Source: Diplolepis rosae
Taxonomy: Eukaryota; Arthropoda; Insecta; Hymenoptera; Diplolepididae
Reading direction: 5' to 3'
Length of the DNA stretch: 64,000 nucleotides
Assembly (NCBI GenBank): GCA_030998225.1
Contig: JAPYXD010000259.1
Span: forward strand, 3,100,001-3,164,000
Shown here: positions 47,220-57,317 of the stretch, piece after piece
How the letters are laid out: every line of letters begins with the position of its first letter
Numbering within the stretch: the stretch's first letter is position 1
Program-made: the position numbers and the translations under genes
The notes under the pieces: model-generated
What the model saw: only the letters and a program-made list of their open reading frames with translations
What the model was told of the DNA's origin: nothing
Databases searched by the model: none

Positions 47220-47560
47220 TAAAACATATATTTTTCGTTTCAATTCCAAAAAATACGATTAAAATTCAAAAATTCCATTTTTTAGACAAAATATGGGAGA
47301 TACAAAAAAAAATTTTAGATGAAAAATTGTTTGGCTAAATAAGGTCTACACGTTCTTATCAAGAAATTTCTCGACAGGATGTATATTTTAATTTTTTGAT
47401 TTTTAATCTTGAAAAAATTCGATTTTTTTCACCAAAATATGTGAGATACGAAATAAGCGTTGTTCTGCAAAATCGTTTCCTTAAATAAAGTCTACGATTA
47501 TTTTTCCTTTTTGAGATATTTGGAAGAAAATAAATTTATCAATAATCATGTAATTTATTA
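47123..47560. repeat. AT-rich diverged tandem repeat at the LINE break
   Basis: Two to three diverged units of roughly 160-170 bp share 'aaatatgngagatacnaa', 'gttcgtttc'/'aaaatcgtttcctta' and 'aaataaggtctac'/'aaataaagtctac'. The first unit starts exactly where LINE homology stops. No gene. Confidence 0.5.
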
Positions 47561-47584
47561 AAAAGTTACAAAAATGCATACAGA

Positions 47585-47960
47585 AAATCGAGCGCGAAGC
47601 GCGAGTGTCATGATGAGAATGTGTTCCTTAAGGCCGATAGAGCCTTAAGTAAATTGAATTTCCTGTTTCACTTAAACTGAAAAAGAAACTTAGTGAATTT
47701 GAGAAAAAGACTAATTTACATCATCTTTAATATCATTAAATTGGTTTGAGCTTCAGTATTAAATTATAAGAAATAAACTTAAACGTATGCGAAGAGCACA
47801 AGACCGAGCGCGAAGCGCGAGGTCCAAAAAGAACGGAGCGCGAAGCGCGACGTTCAAAAATTCCGGAGCGCGCAGCGCGACGATCGAATCGCGCGCCCTA
47901 GGCGCGCTCAAACTTGCGAGCGAAGCGCGCAATGAGAATGTGCCCGCAAAGCGGGCAGAT
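47585..47960. repeat. Cluster of GCGAAGC mini-hairpins
   Basis: GC-rich islands of the form GAGCGCGAAGCGCGA occur at 47590, 47806, 47836, 47866 (GCGCGCAGCGCGA) and 47916, plus palindrome GCGCGCCCTAGGCGCGC (47891-47907) and TGCCCGCAAAGCGGGCA (47941-47957). Each folds into a short stem with a 1-3 base loop in an otherwise AT-rich region. d(GCGAAGC) is a well-known, exceptionally stable DNA mini-hairpin. The open frame 47787-47987 reads through the motif and is not credible. Confidence 0.6.
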
Positions 47961-48783
47961 TTTTTTTTTTTTGATTATTCAAGTTAGTTTTGCCTCAAAA
48001 AAATAATGTAAATGCCGTGATACATAGACAATTAAATATAAATTTTTTTTCAAAAGTTATCGTTCAATGCCATAAAGGAATGAAAAAGATATTAATATTT
48101 AAATATTAATATTAGCTGAATGTTTCAAAATAGTCTTTGTACGAGATTATTATGAATAAAAAGAGAAAAATTTAATTAAAAATATTCAAGTTATATTATT
48201 ATTTAAAGTCTGATCTCTTTTATTTGTTTACGGCATTGAATAATACGTTATTAAAAATTTTGTATTAGATTCTCCGTATATATTACCTGTAAATTTTGAG
48301 GAAAGGTTGGTACAGTTAGCGTCACGTGTGACACAAATAGCATAAATACAAATGTAAATAGGAGTTGAAAATAAGGTTATATTTATTTTTTATACCAATG
48401 AGTCTGGAGTTTATTACCTTTTTTACATGTTTTTACGTATATTACATTTTTGTCGTAATATACGTTGAAATTATAAAGTTACGCGTAACTTTACATTCCT
48501 GAAGATGGTCACAACCCATCTCTGATATTGCGCATTGCGCATGCGTACATATTCACTAGGGTTAAGCTAGGCAAGAACTCTAATGAAAAAACTGGAAAAA
48601 ACCATTAACCTTGTTTTGAAGACATCTTATGACAGCTGTCAGATAGAAATAATATGGTAGAAAGTTGTGTTCACAAAGAATAATATTTCTCTACATTTCT
48701 TCGCAACGATTTCGAGTGATTTTACGGAGAGTCATTAGTATTCAGTTTGTTCAGACTCTAACTCAAAATATTACTTGAGAAGG
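47961..48783. other. Intergenic region and PDCD10 promoter side
   Basis: AT-rich spacer without gene signals. The last 250 bases, which include 'tgcgcattgcgcatgcg' near 48526-48543 (a small palindromic CpG patch), probably contain the PDCD10 promoter and 5' UTR. Confidence 0.4.
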
Positions 48784-49895
48784 ATGACAATGGGCGATGA
48801 GACTCCAGTTACATCACTTATTCTTCCTGTAATATTAAGGCCGATATTAGCAAAGGTAATATAAATTGAAAATCCTTTTTAAAACCTGATTCAAGTCTGA
48901 AATACCTCTTTGTAAAAAGAAGATTCCTTGTTTTGACTTCGCTTGTGTAAATTTATCAGCTTTTTACTGCTATTATCGTTTTATTATATTTGATGATAAT
49001 ACATACATTATTATACATTACAGTATTTTTTTTATTCAATGCTATTTTTAAATCAAATTTGACATTAATATCGTAGATGGAGAGACAAAATGTTATGGCA
49101 GCACAAACTTTACGAACAGCGTTTTCGAAAGCTGAAAACGCCTATCCTGGACTCACGTATGATTTAGTTTCGGGAATAATTCGTCGAGCTGAATTAAATC
49201 TCGACATGAACGAAAGTGTTCTTAGATTGCAGGGTTCTGCTTCAGATTATGACAGTAAGAAATATTTCATAAGCAGTTTATGTACATTATAGAAACATAG
49301 TTAAATATTTAGAATTTAGTCTTCATATTGAATAATTACATATATATGTTTTTTCAGTTGTCGAATATCGTTCAGCACGTTCAGAAGATGCATTCCAAGA
49401 ACTTAATCGAAAGTCCACTTCCCTAAAGAGGATACTGAGTAGAATTCCTGATGAAATAACAGACCGTAAAACTTTCCTTGAAACTATTAAGTAGGAGATT
49501 TAAATATTCTATTTAATTAATCTCTTTTCTTATTTGTTATATTATAAGACTATTATTTTTTCAGAGAAATTGCTAGTGCAATTAAAAAACTACTAGATGC
49601 TGTAAATGAAGTTACAGGATTTATTCCAGGATCTGCTGGAAAACAAGCTTTAGACCAACGCAAAAGAGAATTCGTTAGATATAGTAAACGTTTCAGTAAT
49701 ACCTTGAAAGAATACTTCAAAGAGGGACAGTGAGTATTTGTAAACATTTCCGTTTTAAAAAGATTCGTAAAGTTACTGAATATTCTACTTATTATTCTAA
49801 TAATTTTCAGGGCAGATGCAGTTTTTATTAGTGCATTGTACTTAATCCACCAAACAAATATGATAATGATTACGGTGAAAGACAAGTGTGAATAA
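48784..49895 (+). CDS. PDCD10: Programmed cell death protein 10 (CCM3)
   Basis: Five exons (48784-48855, 49077-49254, 49358-49490, 49565-49729, 49811-49895) in phase give 210 residues; human PDCD10 has 212. Recognisable segments are [13 protein letters not shown] and [16 protein letters not shown] (N-terminal dimerisation domain). [53 protein letters not shown] and LIHQTNMIM follow (C-terminal FAT-homology domain). The protein binds GCKIII kinases and the STRIPAK and CCM complexes, controlling Golgi organisation, cell junctions and, in insects, tracheal tube formation. The start was chosen at the first ATG of the exon feeding the conserved LERVN-like segment. A polyadenylation signal AATAAA lies at 49968. 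Confidence 0.95.
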
Positions 49896-50442
49896 GTGAA
49901 TCCGTTGGAGTAGTCCACAACATAATATGAACCGTTTTACGATATATTAAACACTGTTTTCACTTATAATAAATATTTAACAAAAATTTAACGATTATGT
50001 AAAGTACATTTTATTTCTCAGTTTTTAAAAGTTAAACCATAGAAATGAAAGTTTTACTTTTAAATATTATTATTTTAGAGCAAAGGATTGAATCTACAGT
50101 ATTAAGTATTAATATTAGAGATAATTTTAACTTCGTGAAAAAAGTGATTATTTACATTCCTGATTTTCTTAACCAAGTCAATATGTAACCCGGTAAGATG
50201 TTTGGTGTAAGAAGTATGTATGTATATAAGTATAAATTGTTAAATCAGGGTTTTAAAAGTGAAGAAGCCTTACGACTGTTTTTTCTGTAAGTAGAAGAAA
50301 TAAAAATTTATTGACAACAACTTGACATAAATGCACTGCGGTTTCCTTAGTGAAAAATGGTATGACCTAGGTATGTCCTTAATGTTACTAATTGTGTTGA
50401 GTAACAAAAAGAGGATGAAGATTGAACAAATGTATATATCTT
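49896..50442. other. 3' UTRs of the convergent PDCD10 and ARPC5 genes
   Basis: Spacer between two convergent genes, AT-rich, with AATAAA at 49968 for PDCD10. Nothing else seen. Confidence 0.5.
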
Positions 50443-51380
50443 CTAAGCTCTCTTAGTATCGGCAAATACTCGAACGATACTACCGACTCCGCTGATATTG
50501 TAAACCTTTTCGTGCCAAAGTAACAAGTGACCGCTGCTTCCATCCGTTGGAATTTCGAATCCCCGGTAAATGTACTTCATCAGCGTGTCCATCTGGTCAC
50601 GGTCTAATTGTGCTATACAGTCGTCCATTTGGTTTGATTTTATACTTAATAGAACCTTTTGTGTCAAGTTCCTTGCGCTATCCTGGAAAATTCAGTACTA
50701 TTAGCTCTAAATTATTAGTGCGTAATATTTAAAATTTTAATTCTCAGATTGCTTCAAGTTTATACTCTAAAAATACAAAATAAAATATCTTGAGAAATTA
50801 TTCAAATGCTAACATGTATTTTCGTTATTTATCTGTGAATTTATATTTAGTAACTTTAAAATACCATCAAAAAGGTCAAAATTCTTCTAATTACTATTTT
50901 AGAACGTCATTTCAAGTAATAAATTTATTTAAAATGAATCACACTCTCGTTTAAATCTGTCTGCTCGAAACGTATAATTAAAATTGAAAAAAAGCAATTC
51001 AAAGAAACTAAATACTCTTCCTAAAAATGACAAAATAAACAGATTTTGAGGTTACCTTGACTTGTTGGTTTTTGCAACCGAGAGGAGCAGATTTGAGAAC
51101 GGATATAAGTGCCTCTGCATTTTTACCCTTATCAAAAAATTAAGGAAAAAATTTTCTTTCATTAAAGATATTAAATGTAGAGAATATGACTAATATTAGT
51201 AGGCAGTTAAAAAGGATATTGACTAAGGAGTTGCACAATTTCGTTTTCGTCTGGTCCAGTCGGCCCTGTTGTTCCACCATCGGCTTCTTCTTCTTTGAAA
51301 TCATTGTCATTATATTGATCGACATCAATTTTTCGAAATGCCGTGCCGGTTGTGTCTTTTCTTCCGTCGTTTCTTGACAT
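50443..51380 (-). CDS. ARPC5: Actin-related protein 2/3 complex subunit 5 (p16-Arc)
   Basis: Three exons give about 157 residues (human ARPC5 has 151): 51380-51220, 51128-51056 and 50682-50443. The N-terminus FRKIDVDQYNDNDFKEEE is the typical acidic start. The middle (GKNAEALISVLKSAPLGCKNQQVKD) and end (LMKYIYRGFEIP, LLLWHEKVYNISGVGSIVRV) match the family closely. ARPC5 links ARPC1 and ARPC4 in the seven-subunit Arp2/3 complex that nucleates branched actin. Intron 1 lacks a GT donor. The coding alignment requires a join at the U12-type donor ATATCCTTT, and a U12 branch-point-like TTCCTTAAT precedes the acceptor. Ordinary GT-AG choices break the frame or delete conserved residues. Confidence 0.94.
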
Positions 51381-52577
51381 TTTAACGTTTGACTTGACGT
51401 TTCCGTTGATAAACGACCACGGCAGTTTATGTCAGCGTAAATAAAGACTGTTTTTATGATCTTCGCGCAGATCGGAAACGTTCGGTAAAAAGTGTTAGCA
51501 GCGCCAATTTTAAATATTTAAGTATTCGCGCTCTTATATTTACGGGACATTTTTTTATAAATCGTACACCCATTTTGAGTTCAGAATTTAAATTTGCATA
51601 AACATTTTTTTATTACTTCTTTTCAATGAATTAACCAACACGTATATAGGGATTTTCGTGGAAAATTTTTTTTTCGAGAAATATATCAACTTAAACTTTT
51701 GATAAAATTGGATAAAATGCTAAATTCTCTTGTACTTAACCAGTTAACTGTGGCGACCATGGCGAGTTCCATGTATTTATGACGAGTATACTCGTCAATC
51801 GCAGTTAACTGGTTAAAGTTCATTATCACCGGTTGAAATAATCAAATCGATTTCGGGCTTGTTTCATTTTTTAGCTTATTACGTTAGGTTTTCAGATAAA
51901 TATTTTCGTACTTTTTATTTTGTTAATTAACTACAGATATAACTTAATTGTTTAAACAATGTTTGCATGTTTGCCCCTCAGTAGAAAAATTTTGAAAAAA
52001 TACTATCATATGCGTTATTTCTCAATATAACTAGCGCATATTTAATAAAAGGGGAGACTCAATTAGATCGGAAGATATTAAATATTCTTGAGCGTTTAAG
52101 TTGATACATTTCTGGGAAAATTTTTTTTTACTAAAATCCCTATACACGTGTCGATTAAATTCATAAAAAGATGCCAATGAAAAAAATTTAAGATTTTAAA
52201 AATGTTAACAATTTTTTTTTTAAATCCGTACGATATGTAAAAGAAACTATACTGTAAATATACACTAGTTATTATAGTTGATTGCATTTTTTAAATAAAG
52301 ATAGCTCTATAATTAAGTCTTATTTACATTGTTTATCAATCATAATTTAAATTACAATAAATATATTTTACTCCTCAACAAAATTTAACAATACAGAACT
52401 ATTATATTTAAAACATTAGACTTGGATAACTATTGCTGTTTAGATAAGTTTAGATAACAAAACTATACATTTTTATTTTAAATATCAACAAAATTATTAA
52501 CTTTTAATCGTAGCTGTTTAAGATTCTATCTAAACTTATACAATTTAAAAATAATAAAGATTTTTAGTTGATCAATC
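51381..52577. other. Intergenic region
   Basis: AT-rich. The first 200 bases should hold the ARPC5 promoter. A small inverted repeat (51737-51818) is listed separately. The frame at 52096-52287 is unsupported. The last few hundred bases are the 3' side of the HSF-domain gene. Confidence 0.4.
51737..51818. repeat. Small fold-back with TTAACCAGTTAACTG arms
   Basis: TTAACCAGTTAACTG at the left and its complement at the right enclose an 18-bp perfect palindrome TGACGAGTATACTCGTCA (about 51779-51796). It could be a short MITE relic. No target duplication identified. Confidence 0.5.
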
Positions 52578-53574
52578 TCAAATCTCGTCGCTTAGAGTAT
52601 ATTCATTTCGATTGACAAAATAAGGATTAAATCGTTGAGTAGATTCATTGATTGGAACAAGAAACTTGTAACCAGACAATTTATAAATCACGTCGTCGTT
52701 ACTTTCTTGGGTTCCAAACTCACTGGAACTTTCTTCTTCTACGTCTTCGGGGGATTTCATTTCAATTAGTGTTAAGACTGCATAAAAAAGTAATTGAATT
52801 AGGCCATTTGTAATAATTACTTCTTAATTTTAAAAATTAGTAAAGTATAAAATTGACACTAAAAAATGTAGGGTATTTTTATTTTAAAAAAGAATTGATT
52901 TGATAAGATTCTTAATAATTTGTTTACTTGTATCCTGAGAACTTTCTGCATCCTCTGGGGAAAAATTTGCGATATCCTCCATTAATCTGATAAATTTATC
53001 TTGTTTATATTGATGCAAAGCTTGTTCCAGAGCTTTTTTCAAGGCGTTCTGAAATTAAATTTCTTTTGTAAAATAAAATAAATCGAAAATTTTAGTATTT
53101 TAGCAGAAATTTTACCTGACATATTTGTAATTTTGTCATGCCTCTTTCTGAGCTCGGTATGTCACATTTATTTGGATTCTTGAAAGAATGATTCTGTTTC
53201 TGAATCGATTTTGTTGTAGTATTTATTTTGCGACAAACTTTCTTCAAGAGATCGGGGCGATCAATCCGAAAGTATTCATGTAAAAACTCGTGCATATTAG
53301 GGTTATGTGAATTACAAATAGGATCACGACGATGAGACGTTACTTTTCGAAAACCATATAAATTAAGCTGTCTTATAAAACTGGTGATGTTAGTGGTCTT
53401 AAAAATGGAAGTGTTTAGGGTCAAATATTCTTTTTGAAACTTATTGTATTCGAGAAGAATTGAATTTCCACTATGGCTCCACTGGATAGCACCTGTCTCG
53501 CAATCGTTGACTATTTTCCACAGTTTTTGAGGAAACTTCACCGCCTGTATAGTATACTCATTATAAGTTGTCAT
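52578..53574 (-). CDS. Heat-shock-factor-type DNA-binding domain protein (HSFY-like)
   Basis: Three exons (53574-53116, 53048-52928, 52777-52578) give 259 residues. Residues about 10-115 form an HSF domain: KFPQKLWKIVNDCETGAIQWS, then SILLEYNKFQKEYL, the recognition helix region TSFIRQLNLYGFRKV and the wing/end segment FLHEYFRIDRPDLLKKVCRK. The usual hydrophobic heptad trimerisation repeats of HSF1 are not evident. Exon 2 has one short amphipathic helix (NALKKALEQALHQYKQDKF), and the C-terminus is acidic (DVEEESSSEFGTQESNDD). Small HSF-domain proteins of this plan resemble HSFY and HSF5, often expressed in germ line; that role is inference. The start codon lies 10 residues before the domain. 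Confidence 0.82.
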
Positions 53575-53874
53575 TTCGACCTATTTTTTTAATTTAAAAT
53601 CACGAACAAAACGACGTCTTTGACAGACGAATTCGCATCTATATTTTGGTTATGAAGTTTTCAAGAACAAAATACTACAGGTCTTGTACTGACAAGGTTT
53701 TTATTCACCAATTAGAAAAGACTAGAGTTCGAGGAGGGTGGTTTTAATCAAAAATGAGATAACGATTTTTTTAGAACAAATTATTTGAAATTATACCTAT
53801 GTATTTGAATTCATAAGGCTGTTTACATCACGTGAAAACGAAGATTGCTTCTTGGAATTTATTAAAACCCGGCC

Positions 53875-54381
53875 TACCCAGGAACAAAGAACCGATTGGG
53901 GAGTTAGAAAATTTGAATCGGTCGGAAGCTACAGTGGATCCATTTTAGCGGATTCACTCAATTGAGTGAATCCGCAATACTAAAACGCCATTTCCGATAG
54001 CGAACGATTCACTGCGATTTTGAATTTAAACGTTTTATTTATTTATTAACCATGTATTTTACGAATATGTCTTATATTTGTTCAAAATGGAAATTTATAA
54101 CAGAATATGACACTCCGGTATATAATTTGTTTTACTCACTTGCTGATTTACAATTTTTTAATTTTGTGTCAAATATGGTAAAATAACCTCAAAAACTTCG
54201 CTCAATCGGAGCCTGCCGATTTACAATTTCCCAAAACGGAGATGGCCAATTAAAAAGATTTAAATTTTGAAGTCCGATTCAAACACATCATTTCGATTCA
54301 TAAGAAGATCGACCAATCCGCATTATTAAAAGAAACCGATTCACTAAAATGTTCGTTCAATCGTTTCTTTTTTCCTGGGTA
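53875..54381. mobile_element. TIR element with TACCCAGGAA ends
   Basis: The left end TACCCAGGAACAAAGAACCG and the complement of the right end TACCCAGGAAAAAAGAAACG are close matches. Further inside, 'gaatcggt'/'accgattc' motifs repeat in both orientations. It contains the 28-bp perfect palindrome 53948-53975 built from 'gcggattcactcaa' and its complement. No coding frame. Confidence 0.6.
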
Positions 54382-54490
54382 CACGAAAATAAGTATCCCA
54401 CAGTTTATAGCATTTTTGGACTATTAGCAATTGAGCCTTATAATAGTATAAGGGCATATAATATACTATTAGTCCACTTTTTATAGAATT

Positions 54491-54650
54491 TCTTCAGAAA
54501 TAACATCATTGAAACCGATTTATTAATAGGATTCAAAATGGTCTCTTCTGATTGAATCCGATTAATTAATCGCTTTCAATGATGTTTTCGAAATGGGGTT
54601 AATCGGATCAATCGCTCCCAATCGGGCCCAATTATTTTTTTCTACAAGGG
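54491..54650. repeat. Partial fold-back related to 54915-55105
   Basis: Shares 'gaaaccgatttattaat', 'caaaatggtctc', 'ctgattgaatccgatta' and the 'aaatggggttaatcggatca' right half, ending CTACAAGG. The outer left arm is missing, so this is a decayed or truncated copy of the same family. Confidence 0.6.
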
Positions 54651-54914
54651 TTAGGATTCCTGAGCTGTTTATGAATATTTCCTCAACTTTTTTATTATTA
54701 TTTCTAAACAATTGACAATCCTTTGCAGAAATTTTCTGAAAACACGAATTTACAACTCTTGTTCAAAATTGTTAAACTGTTCATAGAATTTTAACGGGTT
54801 ATTTTTTCCAGTATGAAATCACATTTTATTGCTATATTTTATTAATAGTTAATTGCTAATTAGTTAATTCAAAATTAAATTGGTCTGATTTAAAATTTAT
54901 TATATAAGTTCTTC

Positions 54915-55105
54915 CCTTGTAGCTGAAAATAATTGGACCCGATTGATCCGATTGACCCCATTTCAAAAACATCGTTGAAACCGATTTATTAATCAGATTC
55001 AAAATGGTCTCGCCTGATTGAATCCGATTAATAAATCGGTTTTAATGATGTTTTAGAAATGGGGTCAATCGGATCAATCGGTCCCAATTATTTTTTTCTA
55101 CAAGG
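54915..55105. mobile_element. Fold-back MITE with CCTTGTAG ends
   Basis: The two halves are nearly complete reverse complements (arms about 90 bp). They begin CCTTGTAG, pass 'aataattgg', 'gattgatccgattgacccca', and meet at 'atggtctcgcctgatt'. A partial relative lies 260 bases to the left. No coding frame. Confidence 0.75.
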
Positions 55106-56768
55106 ATTGATTTTTATTATTTTTTTTTAATAGAAAAATGTTCACAAGATTTCTATAAATTATTATTAAATATTGGAAGTATAACATAATTCGAGGTGGA
55201 GTATCTCTATTATGTACAAAGAAAATCAACGTTAATGAGCTAAAAGGTATTTCATCTAAATTTCATTTTCAAATGCATGTTGGAAATGGGCACCACGTAA
55301 CAATAGTATAAACTTTACGATCATTTATTGGTTGAAGAGATCTGTAGTTAAAGGCATCATAATTTTCCAGTTCTATTTGTTTGAATAAATGCATCTGAAA
55401 TTATTGATTAAATTATTAATATAATGTTCCCAACTTAATTGACCATTATGGAAATTTATCTTAATTTTGATTACAAACCTCAGCTAGATTTACTTGTTCA
55501 AGATTTTTGGATATTATCCAAGTTATTGTTTCTAAACATGGTGGATAAGGCAAAGAACCTTTGTAAGTGAGGAATTCGGAATGTATAGATAAACCAAGTC
55601 AAGTTATTGCGAATGGTTCTATGCTGATTGCCATATTTTTTGGTTGTACCAAAAACAACTATTTTCTCAAAGGTTCGATCTTTGAATAGGAGCCAAATGC
55701 GAACTATAATTACAATTCATTATTTCGTACATTACCGCATTAAACAATTATTCAAGGAGAATCAAGCGCTACTAAAAGAGTCGTGAAAAAAAATCATTTA
55801 AAAAATATTAACACATATTCTAAGTGAAAAGTGTCCACTTTATTGCCAAACAAAAAATTAAAAACAGAGAAAATATATTTTTTCTCAATTTTTTCAAATT
55901 TTACTCTTCAAAAATAAATGGTTTTTAATAAATGAACTTGGAAAAAAAATTTGAATCATAGTAATTGTTAAAAGTATTGAGTAAAAGTACGAAAAATGTT
56001 GAAAAGGTAATTTATTAAATTTCATGTCATGCTCAATTGACCTTGAATGTATAATTTCTAACAATTATTAGATATAAATATAGAAAATTACATCATATAA
56101 AAAAGGAACTATTGCAAGACCATCTTGATGATTCACAGCTTCAGCCATCGAACGGTATTTCATTTTATAGAAAAGCGCATTTAATTCGAGAGGATATCTA
56201 TTGGACAGTTTAAATGTATGTCCACTTCCTTCTTCGGCAGATGAACCCCAATGAAATTGTACTTGTTCAAAAACATAGGCATCGTTTAAAGGACCATGAG
56301 AAATAATTGGTGGACCTTTGGCCCACCAACCTTTAAGTACAACTTTGAAAAAGATTATTCATGTTATTAGATTCATAATTTTTCTAAATTAACTTGATAC
56401 ATTATTAAGACATTTTAAATACCATTATTCCCATTATTTTTTAACGTCATAAAAATTGGCTTCAGATCAAATTCACTAAATTTAAAATTCTTTATTGTTT
56501 TATTTAAAGGTGTATTGAAGTCTAAATCAATTGGGGATTGATTGTTTCCATTACATTTTAAAAAGTCGGAACCCCAATTTTCTGAATTATTATAACTGAA
56601 TAATGCAAGTTTTGTATATATTTCCCTTGAAATAAAATACTAAAAATCATTGTTTAAGAAAATTAATTTTTGATTATTAAATTGATTTTATATTTCTTAA
56701 CTTACTAAATTTGAAAAGAAATTAGTTGATAATATTCATATTCTGGACTTACATTGACCCTTCATTAA
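55106..56768. other. Intergenic region with a possible decayed gene
   Basis: AT-rich. Around 56130-56340 on the minus strand, short frames separated by splice-like sites read 'PPIISHGPLNDAYVFEQVQFHWG' in pieces, which resembles an alpha-carbonic anhydrase exon. I could not join enough exons for a CDS; it is listed separately at low confidence. Otherwise no features. Confidence 0.4.
56090..56590 (-). pseudogene. Carbonic anhydrase-like exons, gene model incomplete
   Basis: On the minus strand 56342-56092 reads in one frame through GWWAKGPPIISHGPLNDAY, then VFEQVQFHWGSSAEEGSGHT and YPLELNALFYKMKYRSMAEA. This is the alpha-carbonic anhydrase signature region, where FHWG and LELH normally supply the zinc-binding histidines. 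Here the first site reads QFHWG, but the usual HxH in 'FHWH/FHWG...EHxxxG...ELHLVH' looks altered, with 'PLELNALFY' in place of ELHLVH. Upstream exon-like text with WGSDFLKCNGNNQSPIDLD lies near 56590-56500, matching the family start (QSPI). More exons may lie at 55270-55580. The enzyme hydrates CO2. The lost histidine suggests a CA-related (inactive) protein or a pseudogene. Confidence 0.6.
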
Positions 56769-57317
56769 TAATTGAAGATATATGTTGATGTTGGTAATTG
56801 GCTTTAGTATAGTGTATGTATGTAATATGTATATATGTATAATATATAAATTGTATATTATGCATATATATGTATATATATATATATATATTGCATGCGT
56901 GATATATATGTATTGTATTAAAAACTACACCACAAAAATTTCAATCTACAATTCCATGCACGAATGTCAATTAAAAATATTTTTTATATTTAGACACTTA
57001 ATTCCAACCTTCCAAAAAATGCTTTCTGGTATCCAGTTTTACTTAAAAACTTAAAAACCAGTTACCTTAAAGTAATATCAAAATTTATTTACCTACGTGT
57101 AAAAACATAATGATAATTACTTGTTAAATTTTTACAAAAAATTTTTTTATACAAGATATCCTATGTTAGCAAAACCTTTTTCTGTATTTTTAGATTTAAA
57201 TAAATCACTGATGAGGGCTCCGATCAGAGCCGAAACGTCTGATTATGTAAAACTCTGAGTTTTTATCAACCTTGGACCCTAAAGCCAATTACCAACATCA
57301 ACATATATCTTCAATTA
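56769..57317. mobile_element. PLE-related fragment between perfect 39-bp inverted repeats
   Basis: Positions 56769-56807 and 57279-57317 are exact reverse complements over 39 bp (start TAATTGAAGATATATGTTGA). The right end is the PLE tail 'ggaccctaaagccaa', also found at 39526. Between them are a TA-rich microsatellite (56820-56900), T-rich sequence and a hammerhead-like motif at 57203. No RT or endonuclease frame remains. The small frame 56782-57054 is low-complexity. Confidence 0.75.
57203..57244 (+). ncRNA. Hammerhead ribozyme-like motif (copy 2)
   Basis: CTGATGA (57208-57214), stem II GGCTC/GAGCC (57216-57220 with 57227-57231), loop CGATCA and GAAA (57232-57235) are followed by CGTC, with cleavage expected after C57239. 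Stem I AATCA/TGATT is fully paired. Relative to copy 1, one stem II pair has changed from A-U to G-C on both sides. The same unpaired G follows the core. Activity is not shown. Confidence 0.68.

Noticed and set aside
47787..47987. 66-residue Ala/Arg-rich frame
   Set aside because: Direct reading of the GCGAAGC hairpin cluster.
56782..57054. 90-residue frame
   Set aside because: Made of a TA microsatellite and inverted-repeat sequence inside a PLE fragment.
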